NCBI RefSeq assembly: GCF_001610955.1
Contig: NZ_CP014335.1
Coordinates: 2,489,001-2,553,000, forward strand
Length of the DNA: 64,000 nucleotides
Direction of reading: 5' to 3'
From: Geobacillus thermoleovorans
GTDB taxonomy: Bacteria; Bacillota; Bacilli; Bacillales; Anoxybacillaceae
A program made the position numbers and the translations under genes. Below, one piece after another: positions 20,040 to 30,756 of the stretch. Each line of letters opens with the position of its first letter. Within the stretch, counting starts at the first letter, position 1. Below the pieces are notes generated by a model that ran no database searches, was not told where the DNA came from, and worked only from the letters and a program-made list of their open reading frames with translations.

Positions 20040-21594
20040 GCCCGCTCTCCTCATCCGGCGGTTCGCTAAACAAACGGGGGCCGGCGACCGGCGGGGCGGA
20101 TGATGGCGGGTAGGATGGCGGCGAGTATCCCGCTGGACTTGTCGGATAAACGACGCCTGGCCACGGAAGCGGCGGCGCTGACTGCGGCGCATATCCGTAT
20201 GGAGCCGGCAGGGCGTACCCTCCATAATAGTACGGGGGCGGCGCATAGGCCGGTGCATACCCAAAAGGCGGATAGCCGACAGGCGAGGGGTGCGCCGCAG
20301 GCGGCGCATAAACTGGCGTTGCAGCGCCGGGCGGCGGGAGAACGCCCCCTGCGGACGGGACAAACGGGGCGGCAACCCCAGGCCCAGAAAACGGCGGCTC
20401 TAATGATTCACTGCTGCTTTCGTGAATGCCGGGAAACGGCGCCGAACCGTTTTCCGGACTTTCACCGCTTTTCCCAACGGCCGACGGCGCAGACGATGGC
20501 GGATAGGACGTCGGCATGATCGGCAGCGGCGGCGCGTAAAAACCGCTCCCCGGCCAAACTGGCGGCACTGGCGTACATCCTTGGTCAGTGCCAAATATTG
20601 GGATCGTCGGCGGGGCGACAGGAACGTATGGAATGTTCGGCAGCGGCGGCGCGTCTTCGCTCTCAGCCGCCGGTTCCCCTTTCCATTCAGCTGGGCTTTC
20701 ATTGTCCTCCTCTTTCATCATGTTGGGCAAAATATTGCTCGGCTTCGGCGGAATCGGCGGCACGTTGGCCAGCGATTGAGCGAACGAAAGTTGAGGAGGC
20801 GGGGCCACCGGCGGAATCGTATGCACAAGCGGCGGCACAGAGGCGCCTTTCGCTTTTGCCCCTTCTTTTGCCTCCGCTTTCGGCGTTTTTGGTGCTTCTT
20901 GTGCCGTTGCTTTTGGCGCTTTTTTCTCGACAGCCTTTGGCGTTTCGTTCATCGCCGCTTTCGGCGCCTCACCCGCCGGTGCCTTTGGCGCTTCATTGAT
21001 GGGCGCATTCGGCGTTTCGTTCACCGGTACGTTCGGCGCTTCATTCACCACTGCTTTTGGTGCCGCTTTTGGCGCTTCCTTCTCGACGGCCTTTGGCGCT
21101 TCATTGATGGGCACATTTGGCGTTTCATTCACTGATACATTTGGCATTTCGTTCACCGGCACGTTTGGCGCTTCATTCACTGGCACATTCTCCGCCTTCT
21201 TCTCCGGCGCTTTCGGTGTTTCCTTTACGACTGCTTTGGGCGTTTTCTTTACCACTGCTTTCGGCGCCTCACCCGCCGGTTCGTTTACCGCTGCCTCGCC
21301 TTCCGGAGCAGGGGCGACAGCAGTGTCAAGCTCGGTATCAATGTGGAATGAGACGAACGGTTTCGCCTCCGCGTACGGGTGCTCTTTTACGTGCATTTTT
21401 TTGGGTGACACAAGCGCCTTCGTCTCTTTTTTGACCGGCACCCCTGCTGTCGGCACTTTGATTTTCATTCCAGGCATAATCATATTCGGGTCGCTCAAAT
21501 GCCCATTTATTTTTTTCAATTGTTCAAAATCCACTCCATATTTTTGGGCGATTTTCCAAAGGGTGTCGCCCTTTTGGACAATATGGATTTTCAC
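20023..21594 (-). CDS. safA: Spore coat assembly protein SafA (LysM domain)
   Basis: Morphogenetic protein that sits at the cortex-inner coat boundary and recruits coat proteins. The N-terminal 45 residues are a LysM peptidoglycan-binding domain (VQKGDTLWKIAQKYG, INGHLSDPNMIMPGMKIKVP). Residues about 105-235 are a degenerate repeat built from NEAPNVPVNE and APKAVEKE-type units, and the rest is proline/tyrosine-rich (many PP, YAPP, YGY). At 523 residues it is longer than the 387-residue B. subtilis protein, mostly through the repeat. Start is GTG at 21594; a sigma-E-like promoter is at 21671-21699. Confidence 0.9.
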   Translation of the reverse strand: MKIHIVQKGDTLWKIAQKYGVDFEQLKKINGHLSDPNMIMPGMKIKVPTAGVPVKKETKALVSPKKMHVKEHPYAEAKPFVSFHIDTELDTAVAPAPEGEAAVNEPAGEAPKAVVKKTPKAVVKETPKAPEKKAENVPVNEAPNVPVNEMPNVSVNETPNVPINEAPKAVEKEAPKAAPKAVVNEAPNVPVNETPNAPINEAPKAPAGEAPKAAMNETPKAVEKKAPKATAQEAPKTPKAEAKEGAKAKGASVPPLVHTIPPVAPPPQLSFAQSLANVPPIPPKPSNILPNMMKEEDNESPAEWKGEPAAESEDAPPLPNIPYVPVAPPTIPIFGTDQGCTPVPPVWPGSGFYAPPLPIMPTSYPPSSAPSAVGKSGESPENGSAPFPGIHESSSESLEPPFSGPGVAAPFVPSAGGVLPPPGAATPVYAPPAAHPSPVGYPPFGYAPAYAPPPYYYGGYALPAPYGYAPQSAPPLPWPGVVYPTSPAGYSPPSYPPSSAPPVAGPRLFSEPPDEESGHGEEQ

Positions 21595-21670
21595 TCCATT
21601 CCCCTCCTAAACCGAGACTGTTTACGCTCGATCGAACCGATGCTTGTTTCCCGTTATCGTCTTTCAACAC

Positions 21671-21699
21671 AATGTATGACGATGATCGTTGATTTATGA
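21671..21699 (-). promoter_or_regulatory. Candidate sigma-E promoter of safA
   Basis: On the minus strand TCATAAA (21699-21693), 14 bases, CATACATT (21678-21671). The -10 differs from the sigma-E consensus CATACAAT at one base. It is 76 bases before the safA GTG. B. subtilis safA is transcribed by sigma-E. Confidence 0.6.
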
Positions 21700-21708
21700 T
21701 AAAAAAAT

Positions 21709-21746
21709 CCCTGACCGAACGAGGATCCCTCCTCGTCAAGCCAGGG
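21709..21746 (-). terminator. Terminator of the nadBCA operon
   Basis: A long stem (minus strand CCCTGGCTTGACGAGG pairing with CCTCGTTCGGTCAGGG, 6-base loop, two internal mismatches) followed by ATTTTTTT. It lies immediately past the nadA stop codon and overlaps the edge of the safA promoter region. Confidence 0.88.
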
Positions 21747-21752
21747 AAAAAG

Positions 21753-22856
21753 CTAGGCAAGCGAAAGCATGCGGTCGAGCGCCTCTTTTGCCTCTGCGGC
21801 GATGTCTTTCGGAACGGTGATGCGATTGACGATCGCTCCTTGCTCAAGCGATTCGAGCGCCCAGACGAAATGCGGCAAATCAATTCGATTCATCGTTAAA
21901 CACGGGCACATATATGGATTGAGAGAAACAATTTCTTTGTCTGGATGTTCATGCTTCAGCCGGTTCACCAAATTCATTTCCGTTCCAATCGCCCACTGGG
22001 TGCCGGGTGGAGCATTGCGGATCGTTTCAATAATGTATTTTGTCGAACCGGCGTAGTCTGCTTGCTGGACGACCTCCCAGCTGCATTCCGGATGGACGAT
22101 GACATGGATTCCCGGCTTCATCCGTCGAATATGCTCGATTTGTCGCACGGTGAAGTTTTCATGCACGGAGCAATGTCCTTTCCAAAGAATGACTTTCACC
22201 TTGTCGAGATCGTCCGCCCCTTGGAGCGTCTCCTCATGCGGATCCCACACCGCCATCTCGTCAAGACGGATGCCGAGCGCATAGGCCGTATTTCTCCCTA
22301 AATGCTGATCCGGCAAAAAGAAAATCCGTTCATTCCGTGAAAACGCCCAAGCCATCATCTTTTTCGCGTTCGACGAGGTGACGGTCGCTCCGCCATGGCG
22401 GCCGACAAACGCTTTAATCGCCGCGGTCGAATTGACGTACACAAGCGGCACGATCGTCTCGCCAAACCGCTCAATAAGCGCCGCCCATGCCCGCTCGACT
22501 TGAAAAATATCGGCCATATCGGCCATTGAACAGCCGGCGCGCAAGTCCGGCAAAATGACCGTTTGGTCGTCGCTCGTTAAAATATCGGCGGTTTCCGCCA
22601 TAAAATGGACGCCGCAAAACACAATATATTCGGCTTCGCTGTTCTTTGCCGCGAGCTGGGCAAGCTGAAGCGAATCGCCGGTCGCATCGGCGAACTGAAT
22701 GACCTCATCCTTTTGGTAGTGATGACCCGGGATGAAAAGGCGCCGGCCGAACCGTTCTTTCACCGCGCGGGCGCGTGCTTCGAGCTCGCTTCGTTCCATC
22801 GTTTTATACCGTTTGGGCATCTCATCCAGCCGTTTCAACTGTTCAAGGACGTTCAC
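21753..22856 (-). CDS. nadA: Quinolinate synthase
   Basis: Condenses iminoaspartate with dihydroxyacetone phosphate to quinolinate; an oxygen-sensitive [4Fe-4S] enzyme. The 367-residue protein is the long Bacillus form and shows cysteines in the expected places ([29 protein letters not shown]). The GTG at 22856 ([10 protein letters not shown]) follows GGAGGGGAG; longer frames into nadC are not supported. It lies 14 bases after nadC. Its cluster would be supplied by the divergent iscS product. Confidence 0.95.
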   Translation of the reverse strand: MNVLEQLKRLDEMPKRYKTMERSELEARARAVKERFGRRLFIPGHHYQKDEVIQFADATGDSLQLAQLAAKNSEAEYIVFCGVHFMAETADILTSDDQTVILPDLRAGCSMADMADIFQVERAWAALIERFGETIVPLVYVNSTAAIKAFVGRHGGATVTSSNAKKMMAWAFSRNERIFFLPDQHLGRNTAYALGIRLDEMAVWDPHEETLQGADDLDKVKVILWKGHCSVHENFTVRQIEHIRRMKPGIHVIVHPECSWEVVQQADYAGSTKYIIETIRNAPPGTQWAIGTEMNLVNRLKHEHPDKEIVSLNPYMCPCLTMNRIDLPHFVWALESLEQGAIVNRITVPKDIAAEAKEALDRMLSLA

Positions 22857-22870
22857 GGTTCTCCCCTCCA

Positions 22871-23701
22871 TTATCGCAAATTGAAACTCATATCGAGCAC
22901 CGGGGCGGAATGGGTTAAACATCCGAGCGAAATGTAGTCGACTCCGGTCGCGCCGTACGCCGCCACATTGGCGAGCGTAATTCCCCCCGACGCTTCCGTG
23001 ATGATCGGCTTTGGCACAAGCCGGACGAACGCCCGCACCTCATCCGGCGTCCGGTTGTCAAACATAATGACATCCACCCCGGCCTCGACCGCCTCGAGCA
23101 CTTCGTCTTCCGTTTCGGTCTCTACTTCGATTTTCACCATATGCCCAAGCCGCTCCCGCACCGTTTTGACGGCGCGGGCGATCGATCCGCAAAAGGCGAT
23201 ATGGTTGTCTTTAATCATGACACCGTCGTACAAGCCAAAGCGGTGATTGTAGCCGCCGCCGCATGTGACGGCATATTTTTCAAGCATGCGCAGCCCCGGC
23301 GTCGTTTTCCGCGTGTCGCAAATGCGTGTGGAGCTATTGCCAAGCAAGTCAACGGCCTGTCGCGTCACGGTGGCAATGCCGCTTAACCGCTGCAGCAAGT
23401 TTAAAATGACGCGCTCACCGGACAACAGCGGCCCGACCGGTCCGGATGCGACGGCGATCGTTTCGCCGGCTTGGACCCGTTCGCCGTCCTGTTTCATGAT
23501 GGTTACTTCGACGCGCGGATCCAGCAGCTGATAGCCCGCCGCAATAATGCCGACGCCGGCCACCACCCCGTCCGCTTTGGCCATAAACATGCCTGATGCC
23601 CGTTCATGAGCCGGAAAAATCGTCTCGCTCGTCACATCGCCGTCGCCAATATCTTCAAGAAAAAACTGTCGCAACAGTTGTTCGAGCTTCAACCGGTTCA
23701 T
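22871..23701 (-). CDS. nadC: Nicotinate-nucleotide pyrophosphorylase (carboxylating)
   Basis: Converts quinolinate and PRPP to nicotinate mononucleotide. The 276-residue protein has the family blocks [41 protein letters not shown] and KDNH and ends in the TIM-barrel motif [11 protein letters not shown]. It is the middle gene of nadB-nadC-nadA; start at 23701, 28 bases after the nadB stop. Confidence 0.96.
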   Translation of the reverse strand: MNRLKLEQLLRQFFLEDIGDGDVTSETIFPAHERASGMFMAKADGVVAGVGIIAAGYQLLDPRVEVTIMKQDGERVQAGETIAVASGPVGPLLSGERVILNLLQRLSGIATVTRQAVDLLGNSSTRICDTRKTTPGLRMLEKYAVTCGGGYNHRFGLYDGVMIKDNHIAFCGSIARAVKTVRERLGHMVKIEVETETEDEVLEAVEAGVDVIMFDNRTPDEVRAFVRLVPKPIITEASGGITLANVAAYGATGVDYISLGCLTHSAPVLDMSFNLR

Positions 23702-23729
23702 CTTTCATCCCTCCGTTTTCTTTGCCGCT

Positions 23730-25286
23730 TTACCTCCCAGCCCCAAGGCGGGCCCACTCTTCTTTCGTCCGCACGAGGCGCCGCCCCCGCCACTCCGGGC
23801 GTTCACGCGGAAAATCGCTCCGGTAATGGCCGCCGCGGCTTTCCGTGCGCCCAAGCGCTGATGAAGCGACAAGCCAGCCCACTAGCAACATATATCCTGT
23901 TTCAATCTCCTCTGCCGACAATCGTTCAAGGTCGCCATCCAGCCAATCCGGCAACGAAAACTGTTCCAACCAGTCGACCGCTTCGCGAAGCCGATCGCCG
24001 TTGCGGACGATGCCGACAAACGTTGACAGCTGTTCGCGGAGCAACGCCCGCTCTGGCAGCCGTGGTACAATCAAACGACGCGGGCTGGATGAATCCGCTC
24101 GGTGCACCGTTTCCGGCCACGCCGCTTGACGGCGGATGGCGCAGGCCGCACGGAATCCAAAGACGATCGCTTCAAGCAACGAGTTGCTCGCGAGCCGGTT
24201 GGCGCCGTGCACACCGGTGCACGCCGCTTCCCCGACGGCGTACAAGCCCGGAACCGTCGTCTGCCCCCACTCGTTGACGACAACGCCGCCCATTAAAAAA
24301 TGGGCGCCCGGCGCGACAGGAAGGCGGCCGGCTTCAAGGTCGACGCCATAGGCCTCACATAGCGCGGCGATCGTCGGAAAGCGGCGGCGGAAGTGGGACA
24401 CGCGGGAAATATTCAAATAGACGCGGCCGCCGCGATCGAGTTCCGCCGCGATCGCTCGGGCGACGATGTCGCGCGGAGCGAGATCGCGAAGCGGATGGAC
24501 GCCGTCCATCAGCGGTCTTCCATCTTCCGCCTCAAGCACCGCCCCTTCGCCGCGCACCGCTTCCGAGACGAGCCCGACCGCTTTTCCGCCGGCAACGAGC
24601 ATCGTCGGATGAAATTGGATAAACTCCATATCCGCCACCGCCGCACCGGCGCGGTACGCCATGGCAATGCCGTCGCCAGTCGCCGTCGGCGCATTGGAAG
24701 TGAACGTATACAATCCGGCGCATCCACCGGTCGCCAACACGACGGCCGACGCCGGCCAAATGGACACCGAACCGTCTTCCCGCTTCGTTTTCACCCCGAC
24801 GCAACGCCCCTCTTCCACAAGCAAATCAATCACCTGCTCGCCTTCTTCCATCCATACGCGTCCCTCGAGCCGCTCAAGCAAAAACGAAACGAGTGCTTTG
24901 CCCGTTTGATCGCCGCCGGCGTGCAAAATCCGGCGGTGGCTATGCCCGCCTTCAAGGCCGAAACAAAACCGGCCGCGTTCGTCCCGATCAAACGCCATGC
25001 CGGCGTTGATCCATTCTTGCAGCCGCCTCGGCCCTTCGCGGACGAGCCGTTCGACCATTCGTTCATCGTTATGAAAGCAGCCGGCGACCATCGTATCGCG
25101 GAAATGAGCGCGCCAATCGTCGCTCTCTGCCAGCGCCGCGGCCACCCCTCCTTGCGCCCGCCATGAATTGCTGTCGGTGCAACGTTTTTTCGTGAATATC
25201 ATCACATGGTCGAGCTCAGATAAATGATACGCGACCGTTAACGCCGCCAGCCCGCTTCCGACGATAATCACGCCACCTTCCTTCAC
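23730..25286 (-). CDS. nadB: L-aspartate oxidase
   Basis: FAD enzyme that oxidises L-aspartate to iminoaspartate, the first step of de novo NAD synthesis. It begins with the dinucleotide-binding VIIVGSGLAAL and has the family motifs NSWRAQGGVAAA, LEGGHSHRRI, FIQFHPT, HFLMGGVVVNEWGQT and HGANRLASNSLLEA. I chose the GTG at 25286 (nine bases after AAAGGGG, 518 residues). The in-frame ATG at 25322 lies inside the TGTCTTGACA palindrome and has no ribosome binding site. Confidence 0.92.
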   Translation of the reverse strand: MKEGGVIIVGSGLAALTVAYHLSELDHVMIFTKKRCTDSNSWRAQGGVAAALAESDDWRAHFRDTMVAGCFHNDERMVERLVREGPRRLQEWINAGMAFDRDERGRFCFGLEGGHSHRRILHAGGDQTGKALVSFLLERLEGRVWMEEGEQVIDLLVEEGRCVGVKTKREDGSVSIWPASAVVLATGGCAGLYTFTSNAPTATGDGIAMAYRAGAAVADMEFIQFHPTMLVAGGKAVGLVSEAVRGEGAVLEAEDGRPLMDGVHPLRDLAPRDIVARAIAAELDRGGRVYLNISRVSHFRRRFPTIAALCEAYGVDLEAGRLPVAPGAHFLMGGVVVNEWGQTTVPGLYAVGEAACTGVHGANRLASNSLLEAIVFGFRAACAIRRQAAWPETVHRADSSSPRRLIVPRLPERALLREQLSTFVGIVRNGDRLREAVDWLEQFSLPDWLDGDLERLSAEEIETGYMLLVGWLVASSALGRTESRGGHYRSDFPRERPEWRGRRLVRTKEEWARLGAGR

Positions 25287-25311
25287 TCTCGGACGCCCCT
25301 TTCTTTTCACC

Positions 25312-25345
25312 TGTCTTGACATCTATATTTACACATATTTAAACT
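25312..25345. promoter_or_regulatory. Divergent nadB/iscS control region with NiaR-type palindrome
   Basis: TGTCTTGACA (25312-25321) is a perfect TGTC-TT-GACA palindrome. Its right half is also the -35 (TTGACA, 25316-25321) of a plus-strand promoter whose -10 would be TTTAAA 16 bases on, reading iscS-niaR. A minus-strand promoter for nadBCA must overlap the same AT-rich stretch. A repressor bound here would block both directions, as known for B. subtilis YrxA/NadR (NiaR) at nadB-nifS. The assignment of this palindrome to NiaR is inferred. Confidence 0.6.
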
Positions 25346-25391
25346 AATGGCAAGAGGTTTGGCGAAAAAAATGATGCAAAGGCGGGGGAAT

Positions 25392-26516
25392 ATGATTTAT
25401 TTGGATTACGCGGCAACGACGCCAATGTGCCAAGAGGCGATCGCCGCTTACGCTGAAGCGGCGTCCGTTTACTTTGGCAACGAAAGCAGCTTGCATGACA
25501 TCGGAACGAAAGCGAAACAACTGCTTGCCTTATGCCGGCGCGAACTCGCCGCCATGATTAACGGAGAAGCGGAAGGGATCTATTTCACAAGCGGCGGAAC
25601 GGAAGCGAACTTGCTCGCGATCCGTTCGCTAGCTGCCGCCTACCGGCATAAGGGAAACCACCTGATCACGACCGAAATCGAGCATGCCTCGCTCCATCAC
25701 CTGTTCAAACAGCTGGAAACAGAAGGATATACGGTCACGTATTTGCCCGTCGACCGATTCGGGCGCATTCGACTTGCCGATTTGGAGCGGGCGATCACGC
25801 CGAAGACGATCCTTGCTTCCATCCAGCACGCCAACTCGGAAATCGGCACGATTCAGCCGCTTGCCGACATCGGCCGCCTCCTGCGGGCGCACGACGTCCT
25901 TTTTCATAGCGACTGCGTGCAAACTTTTGCTAAAATACAGCTAGATGTTCAAGAGATAGGACTAGACAGCCTATCCGTTTCCGCCCATAAAGTGTACGGT
26001 CCCAAAGGGGTCGGCGCTGTGTACATCAACCCGCGCCGGCATTGGAAGCCGGTATTCCCGGGAGCGACGCACGAATCAGGCTTTCGGCCGGGAACGGTCA
26101 ACGTACCGGGTATTGCCGCCTTCATTACGGCCGCGCAGCAGCTCCATCGACGAATGGCGGACGAACAGTCGCGTTTGGAACGACTGCGGAATCGGTTGCT
26201 TCACGCCATCGCCGCCAAACAGCTGCCGGTGACGGTGGAAGGCCATCCCGATTTCCGTCTTGCCCATATTATCGGTTTGTCCATCGCTGGGTACGAAGGG
26301 CAGCTTGTGATGCTTGAATGCAACCGCGCCGGCATCGCCATTTCCACCGGCAGCGCCTGCCAAGTCGGGCTGCAAGCGCCGTCGCGGACGATGCTCGCCG
26401 TCGGGAAAACGCCTGAAGAAGCGAAGCAATTCATCCGCATCTCATTGGGCGCGGCCACGACCGAAGCGGAGATCGACCAGTTCGTTTCCACATTGGAGCG
26501 ACTTACATCGGCATGA
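25392..26516 (+). CDS. iscS: NifS/IscS-type cysteine desulfurase (NAD-associated)
   Basis: PLP enzyme that takes sulfur from cysteine for Fe-S cluster assembly. The 374-residue protein begins MIYLDYAATTPM and has the PLP lysine motif SAHKVYGPKGVG and the active-site cysteine in STGSACQVG. The ATG at 25392 follows GGCGGGGGAAT; the 15-residue upstream extension lacks such a site. Divergent from nadBCA and followed by niaR: in B. subtilis the same gene (nifS) is dedicated to NadA cluster formation. Confidence 0.93.
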   Translation: MIYLDYAATTPMCQEAIAAYAEAASVYFGNESSLHDIGTKAKQLLALCRRELAAMINGEAEGIYFTSGGTEANLLAIRSLAAAYRHKGNHLITTEIEHASLHHLFKQLETEGYTVTYLPVDRFGRIRLADLERAITPKTILASIQHANSEIGTIQPLADIGRLLRAHDVLFHSDCVQTFAKIQLDVQEIGLDSLSVSAHKVYGPKGVGAVYINPRRHWKPVFPGATHESGFRPGTVNVPGIAAFITAAQQLHRRMADEQSRLERLRNRLLHAIAAKQLPVTVEGHPDFRLAHIIGLSIAGYEGQLVMLECNRAGIAISTGSACQVGLQAPSRTMLAVGKTPEEAKQFIRISLGAATTEAEIDQFVSTLERLTSA

Positions 26517-26531
26517 AAGGAGGAATGGCAG

Positions 26532-27071
26532 GTGAAAGAGGAAAAGAAAATTTTAGGGGAAAGGCGGCGCCAGCTCATTTTGCAATGGTTGAAAGAAAGC
26601 GAAGCGCCGCTCACGGGGGCTGAGCTGGCAGCGAAAACGAACGTCAGCCGCCAAGTGATCGTCCAAGACATTTCACTGTTAAAGGCGCGCAACGAACCAA
26701 TCATCGCCACAAGCCAAGGCTATTTGTATTTAAAGCCGGCTGAACCGGCCAAAACGTACACGAGGACGATCGCCTGCTTCCATACGCCAGAACAGACGAA
26801 AGAAGAGTTGTATTTGCTCGTGGATTGCGGCGTGACGGTCAAGGACGTCAAAATCGAGCATCCGGTCTACGGCGATTTAACCGCCTCGATCATGGTGAGC
26901 AACCGCCTGGAAGTCGACCAATTCATCGCCAAAATCGAGGCGACAAAATCGTCGTATTTGTTGCAGCTGACGGACGGAACCCATTTGCATACGCTGGAAG
27001 CCGATTCACCAGTGAAGCTTGACGCCGCCTGCCGCGCCTTGAAACAGGCTGGATTTCTGATCGAAGCGTGA
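26532..27071 (+). CDS. niaR: NiaR/NadR (YrxA) transcriptional repressor of NAD synthesis
   Basis: Niacin-responsive repressor. The 179 residues contain an N-terminal winged helix-turn-helix (APLTGAELAAKTNVSRQVIV, residues about 25-45) and a C-terminal 3H ligand-binding domain with its conserved histidines (ACFHTPEQ, IEHPVYGDL, GTHLHTLE). Start is GTG at 26532 after AAAGGAGG, 15 bases behind iscS. It probably controls the divergent nadB/iscS region and so its own operon. Confidence 0.93.
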   Translation: MKEEKKILGERRRQLILQWLKESEAPLTGAELAAKTNVSRQVIVQDISLLKARNEPIIATSQGYLYLKPAEPAKTYTRTIACFHTPEQTKEELYLLVDCGVTVKDVKIEHPVYGDLTASIMVSNRLEVDQFIAKIEATKSSYLLQLTDGTHLHTLEADSPVKLDAACRALKQAGFLIEA

Positions 27072-27141
27072 ACGGATCGCCTTGCGCTCGTCCGTCATTC
27101 CCTCTTCGCAAATGCCGTACGTCAGGACGCTGGATAAAGAG

Positions 27142-27174
27142 AAAATGCGGACGGCTATGACCCATCCGCATTTT
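27142..27174. terminator. Bidirectional terminator between niaR and pheA
   Basis: AAAATGCGGA and TCCGCATTTT make a 10-bp stem with a 13-base loop. T-runs end the stem on both strands, serving the convergent iscS-niaR and spo0B-obg-pheB-pheA units. Confidence 0.85.
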
Positions 27175-27184
27175 TTCGTCTTCG

Positions 27185-28033
27185 TCAAGCAAAATAATAT
27201 GGATAGCTGCCCAACAGCTGCACTGTGCAGCCGAGCGCCTCAATTTCCGCGATCGCCCCCGGGATGAGGACGTCATCCATCGGCGCGTCGATGTCAATAA
27301 TAAAGAAATAATTTCCAAGGCCCGTTTTCGCTGGGCGCGATTCGATTTTCGTCAAGTTGAGCCGCCGCCAGGCAAACGCTGATAACACTTGATGGAGTGC
27401 GCCCGGACGGTCTTGCGGCAGCATGACGACCACGGTCGTCTTGTCGCCAGCATAAAGAGGCGAAGCAGGCGAAAGCGGCTCTTTGCGCCGGCTGACGACA
27501 ATAAAGCGCGTATGGTTGTAATCGTAATCGTGGACGTTTTCCTGCACGATCACTAGCCCGTATTTTTCCGCCGCCAGCCGGTTGGCGATCGCCGCCGCCG
27601 GCAAGTGCGGATGCTCGCTCACAAATTTCGCGGCGGCGCTCGTTGACGTCATCGGCACTTGCTTCGCCCCTTTCAGCACCGTATGCAAAAACTTCCGGCA
27701 TTGGGCAATGGCATGCGAGTGGGAATACACTTCTTTCACTTCGCGCCAATGAGGGGTGAAATATGGGTGCACCATCAAATGTTGCTCGATCGGCACAACG
27801 ATTTCGCCGATGATCGGCAACGGCTGTTCGTGAATTAAATAGTCGAGTGTCAAATTGACCGATCCTTCCAAGGCGTTCTCGAGCGGCACCACGGCCGCTT
27901 CAATCTCTCCGGCCGCCGCGGCGTCAATGCAATCGGGAATCGTGTCATACGGCTCCCGCGGCTGCGACGGAAAAAGAAGAGCAGCCGCCGCTTCGGTGAA
28001 CGTCGCCTTCGGTCCTAAATAACCGATTTTCAT
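27185..28033 (-). CDS. pheA: Prephenate dehydratase
   Basis: Converts prephenate to phenylpyruvate for phenylalanine synthesis. The 282-residue protein has the catalytic PDT domain (GYLGPKATFTEAA, VPLENALEGSV, the conserved TRF in NHTRFIVVSRR) and a C-terminal ACT domain with ESRPAKTGLGNYFFIID, which gives feedback control by phenylalanine. Directly downstream of pheB (21 bases). Confidence 0.96.
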   Translation of the reverse strand: MKIGYLGPKATFTEAAAALLFPSQPREPYDTIPDCIDAAAAGEIEAAVVPLENALEGSVNLTLDYLIHEQPLPIIGEIVVPIEQHLMVHPYFTPHWREVKEVYSHSHAIAQCRKFLHTVLKGAKQVPMTSTSAAAKFVSEHPHLPAAAIANRLAAEKYGLVIVQENVHDYDYNHTRFIVVSRRKEPLSPASPLYAGDKTTVVVMLPQDRPGALHQVLSAFAWRRLNLTKIESRPAKTGLGNYFFIIDIDAPMDDVLIPGAIAEIEALGCTVQLLGSYPYYFA

Positions 28034-28054
28034 CTCGTTTGCCTCTCCCTTGCT

Positions 28055-28498
28055 TTAATACACTCCCGAACCGACAATTTCCACTTTTTCGACAAATTCG
28101 AGCTGTTTGAGCTTAGCGAGGAGCTCATCAATCTCCTCGTTCATATCGTTTGTGCTGACCGACAGCGTCACGTTCGCCCTCCCTTGAAGCGGAATCGTTT
28201 GATGGATGGTCAGCACGTTGCAGCCGGCCGCCGCCACAACGCCAAGCAGCTGTGACAACGTTCCGGAGCGGTCTTCTAAATGGAAAAAGAGCGTGACGAT
28301 GTTTTCTTTCGTCACCGCTTGGAACGGAAAAATGGCATCGCGGTATTTGTAAAACACACCGCGGCTGATGTTGGCGAGCTGCGCCGCCTCGGCGACCGAG
28401 GCGGCTTTTTTCCGCTCAAGCAGCTGTTTAGCGAGCACGACTTTCTTCATCGCTTCCGGCAGGACGTCTTCGCGCACCAAATAAAATTTTTTCTCCAC
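28055..28498 (-). CDS. pheB: ACT domain protein PheB
   Basis: A 147-residue ACT-domain protein, the usual partner of pheA in bacilli, probably an amino-acid-sensing regulator. The N-terminal half contains a helix-turn-helix-like stretch ([20 protein letters not shown]), the C-terminal half an ACT fold ([20 protein letters not shown]). The GTG at 28498 (MEKKFYLV) follows GGGGGAAGG and gives the B. subtilis length. Sits 16 bases after obg. Confidence 0.9.
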   Translation of the reverse strand: MEKKFYLVREDVLPEAMKKVVLAKQLLERKKAASVAEAAQLANISRGVFYKYRDAIFPFQAVTKENIVTLFFHLEDRSGTLSQLLGVVAAAGCNVLTIHQTIPLQGRANVTLSVSTNDMNEEIDELLAKLKQLEFVEKVEIVGSGVY

Positions 28499-28514
28499 CG
28501 CACCTTCCCCCGCT

Positions 28515-29828
<1,314 letters not shown>

Positions 29829-29877
29829 TCACTTCCATCATGGTATCATGGCGAAATGAGTATGACTAATACTTATT

Positions 29878-29908
29878 ATTGTATACAGAGTCGATTCCAT
29901 GATGTCAA
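29878..29908 (-). promoter_or_regulatory. SigA-type promoter of obg with adjacent dyad
   Basis: On the minus strand TTGACA (29908-29903) is 17 bases from TATACA and 19 from TACAAT (overlapping -10 options ending at 29878). A short dyad AGTAT-5-ATACT follows at 29860-29874, around the start of transcription. The 223-base gap to spo0B otherwise shows nothing coding. Confidence 0.65.
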
Positions 29909-30036
29909 TATGTACGCAAGCATCGGCCGTCTGCGGGCTGGCGGGCGGTTCAAGCCCATCCGCCGCTTTCCGGTCCGATTGGATCGATCCGTCCGCACTC
30001 CATGGACTCTTCCATGCTCCTTCATCCAATCAACGA

Positions 30037-30585
30037 TCAAGATTCCGCCGACAAAAGCTCAAGCTCCACCGTCAATTCGCCCTCGCCAACGGCAAACGAC
30101 GCGAGCCGAAGCGGCGGTGATGGTTCGCAGCGCTCAAGCCAAGCGCGAATGGTTTCGCCGTCCCTAAACGTGCCGCGGTAATCCAAAAACAGCGCCGCCC
30201 GTCGGTCGGACAGCTCAATGGACAAACATAAATGGTTTTCTGTCCGCTCATCGGATTGCGCTTCGAGCAGGCGAAAAAATTTGCGGCACCATTCAGCCAG
30301 CTGTTCATCGTACTGCGACCAATCCGCTTTGCCGTCCATGATTTCATACTCAAGAACGAGCGGACGCGGCTCCCAGTTATAGGTCATGATAAGCTCGGCG
30401 AACCGCTCGGCCTTCAAATTCGTCAACCGTGTTTCCTGATGCATCTCGCCGATCATGTCTTCAATGATTTCCTGCACCCGTTCGATTTTATTAAGCGCCA
30501 AATGCCCTTTGATGAGCTGGATTTTGTTCAGCCAGTCATGGCGGGCATGGCGCATCACCTCAACGACAGTCCATCGCTTCTCCAT
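30037..30585 (-). CDS. spo0B: Sporulation initiation phosphotransferase Spo0B
   Basis: Second phosphotransferase of the phosphorelay, passing phosphate from Spo0F to Spo0A. The 182-residue protein has the helical hairpin with the phosphorylated histidine in HARHDWLNKIQLIKGHLAL (H16, equivalent to H30 of B. subtilis, the N-terminus being about 14 residues shorter) and a C-terminal degenerate kinase-like domain. Start at 30585 follows GGGGAG. Between rpmA and obg, as in B. subtilis. Confidence 0.92.
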   Translation of the reverse strand: MEKRWTVVEVMRHARHDWLNKIQLIKGHLALNKIERVQEIIEDMIGEMHQETRLTNLKAERFAELIMTYNWEPRPLVLEYEIMDGKADWSQYDEQLAEWCRKFFRLLEAQSDERTENHLCLSIELSDRRAALFLDYRGTFRDGETIRAWLERCEPSPPLRLASFAVGEGELTVELELLSAES

Positions 30586-30715
30586 CCGACGCTCCCCTAT
30601 CCACTAAGCGTAGGCTCCCTGCCTCGCTTGGACTTCCGCCTCCATGGGGGAGGCATGTACTTTTACTATAACATTTTTTGACATTGAACAGGAACGATTT
30701 TTCTACGCCAAAAAG

Positions 30716-30747
30716 AAAAAACTCTAACCGAACGGTTAGAGTTTTTT
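30716..30747. terminator. Terminator after rpmA
   Basis: AAAAACTCTAACC and GGTTAGAGTTTTT form a 13-bp perfect stem with a 4-base loop. The minus-strand U-run ends the rplU-prp-rpmA operon, 10 bases past rpmA. On the other side it precedes spo0B, whose promoter may be the extended -10 TGTTATAGT near 30670 (minus strand). Confidence 0.88.
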
Positions 30748-30756
30748 CCACATCGA

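Noticed and set aside
20422..21610. Long plus-strand open frames opposite safA, including phenylalanine/serine-rich ones
   Set aside because: They mirror the codon repeat of safA on the other strand, have no ribosome binding site, and safA is supported by a LysM domain and gene order.
25287..25322. nadB start at the ATG at 25322
   Set aside because: That ATG lies in the TGTCTTGACA palindrome and promoter region and lacks a ribosome binding site; GTG 25286 is better placed.
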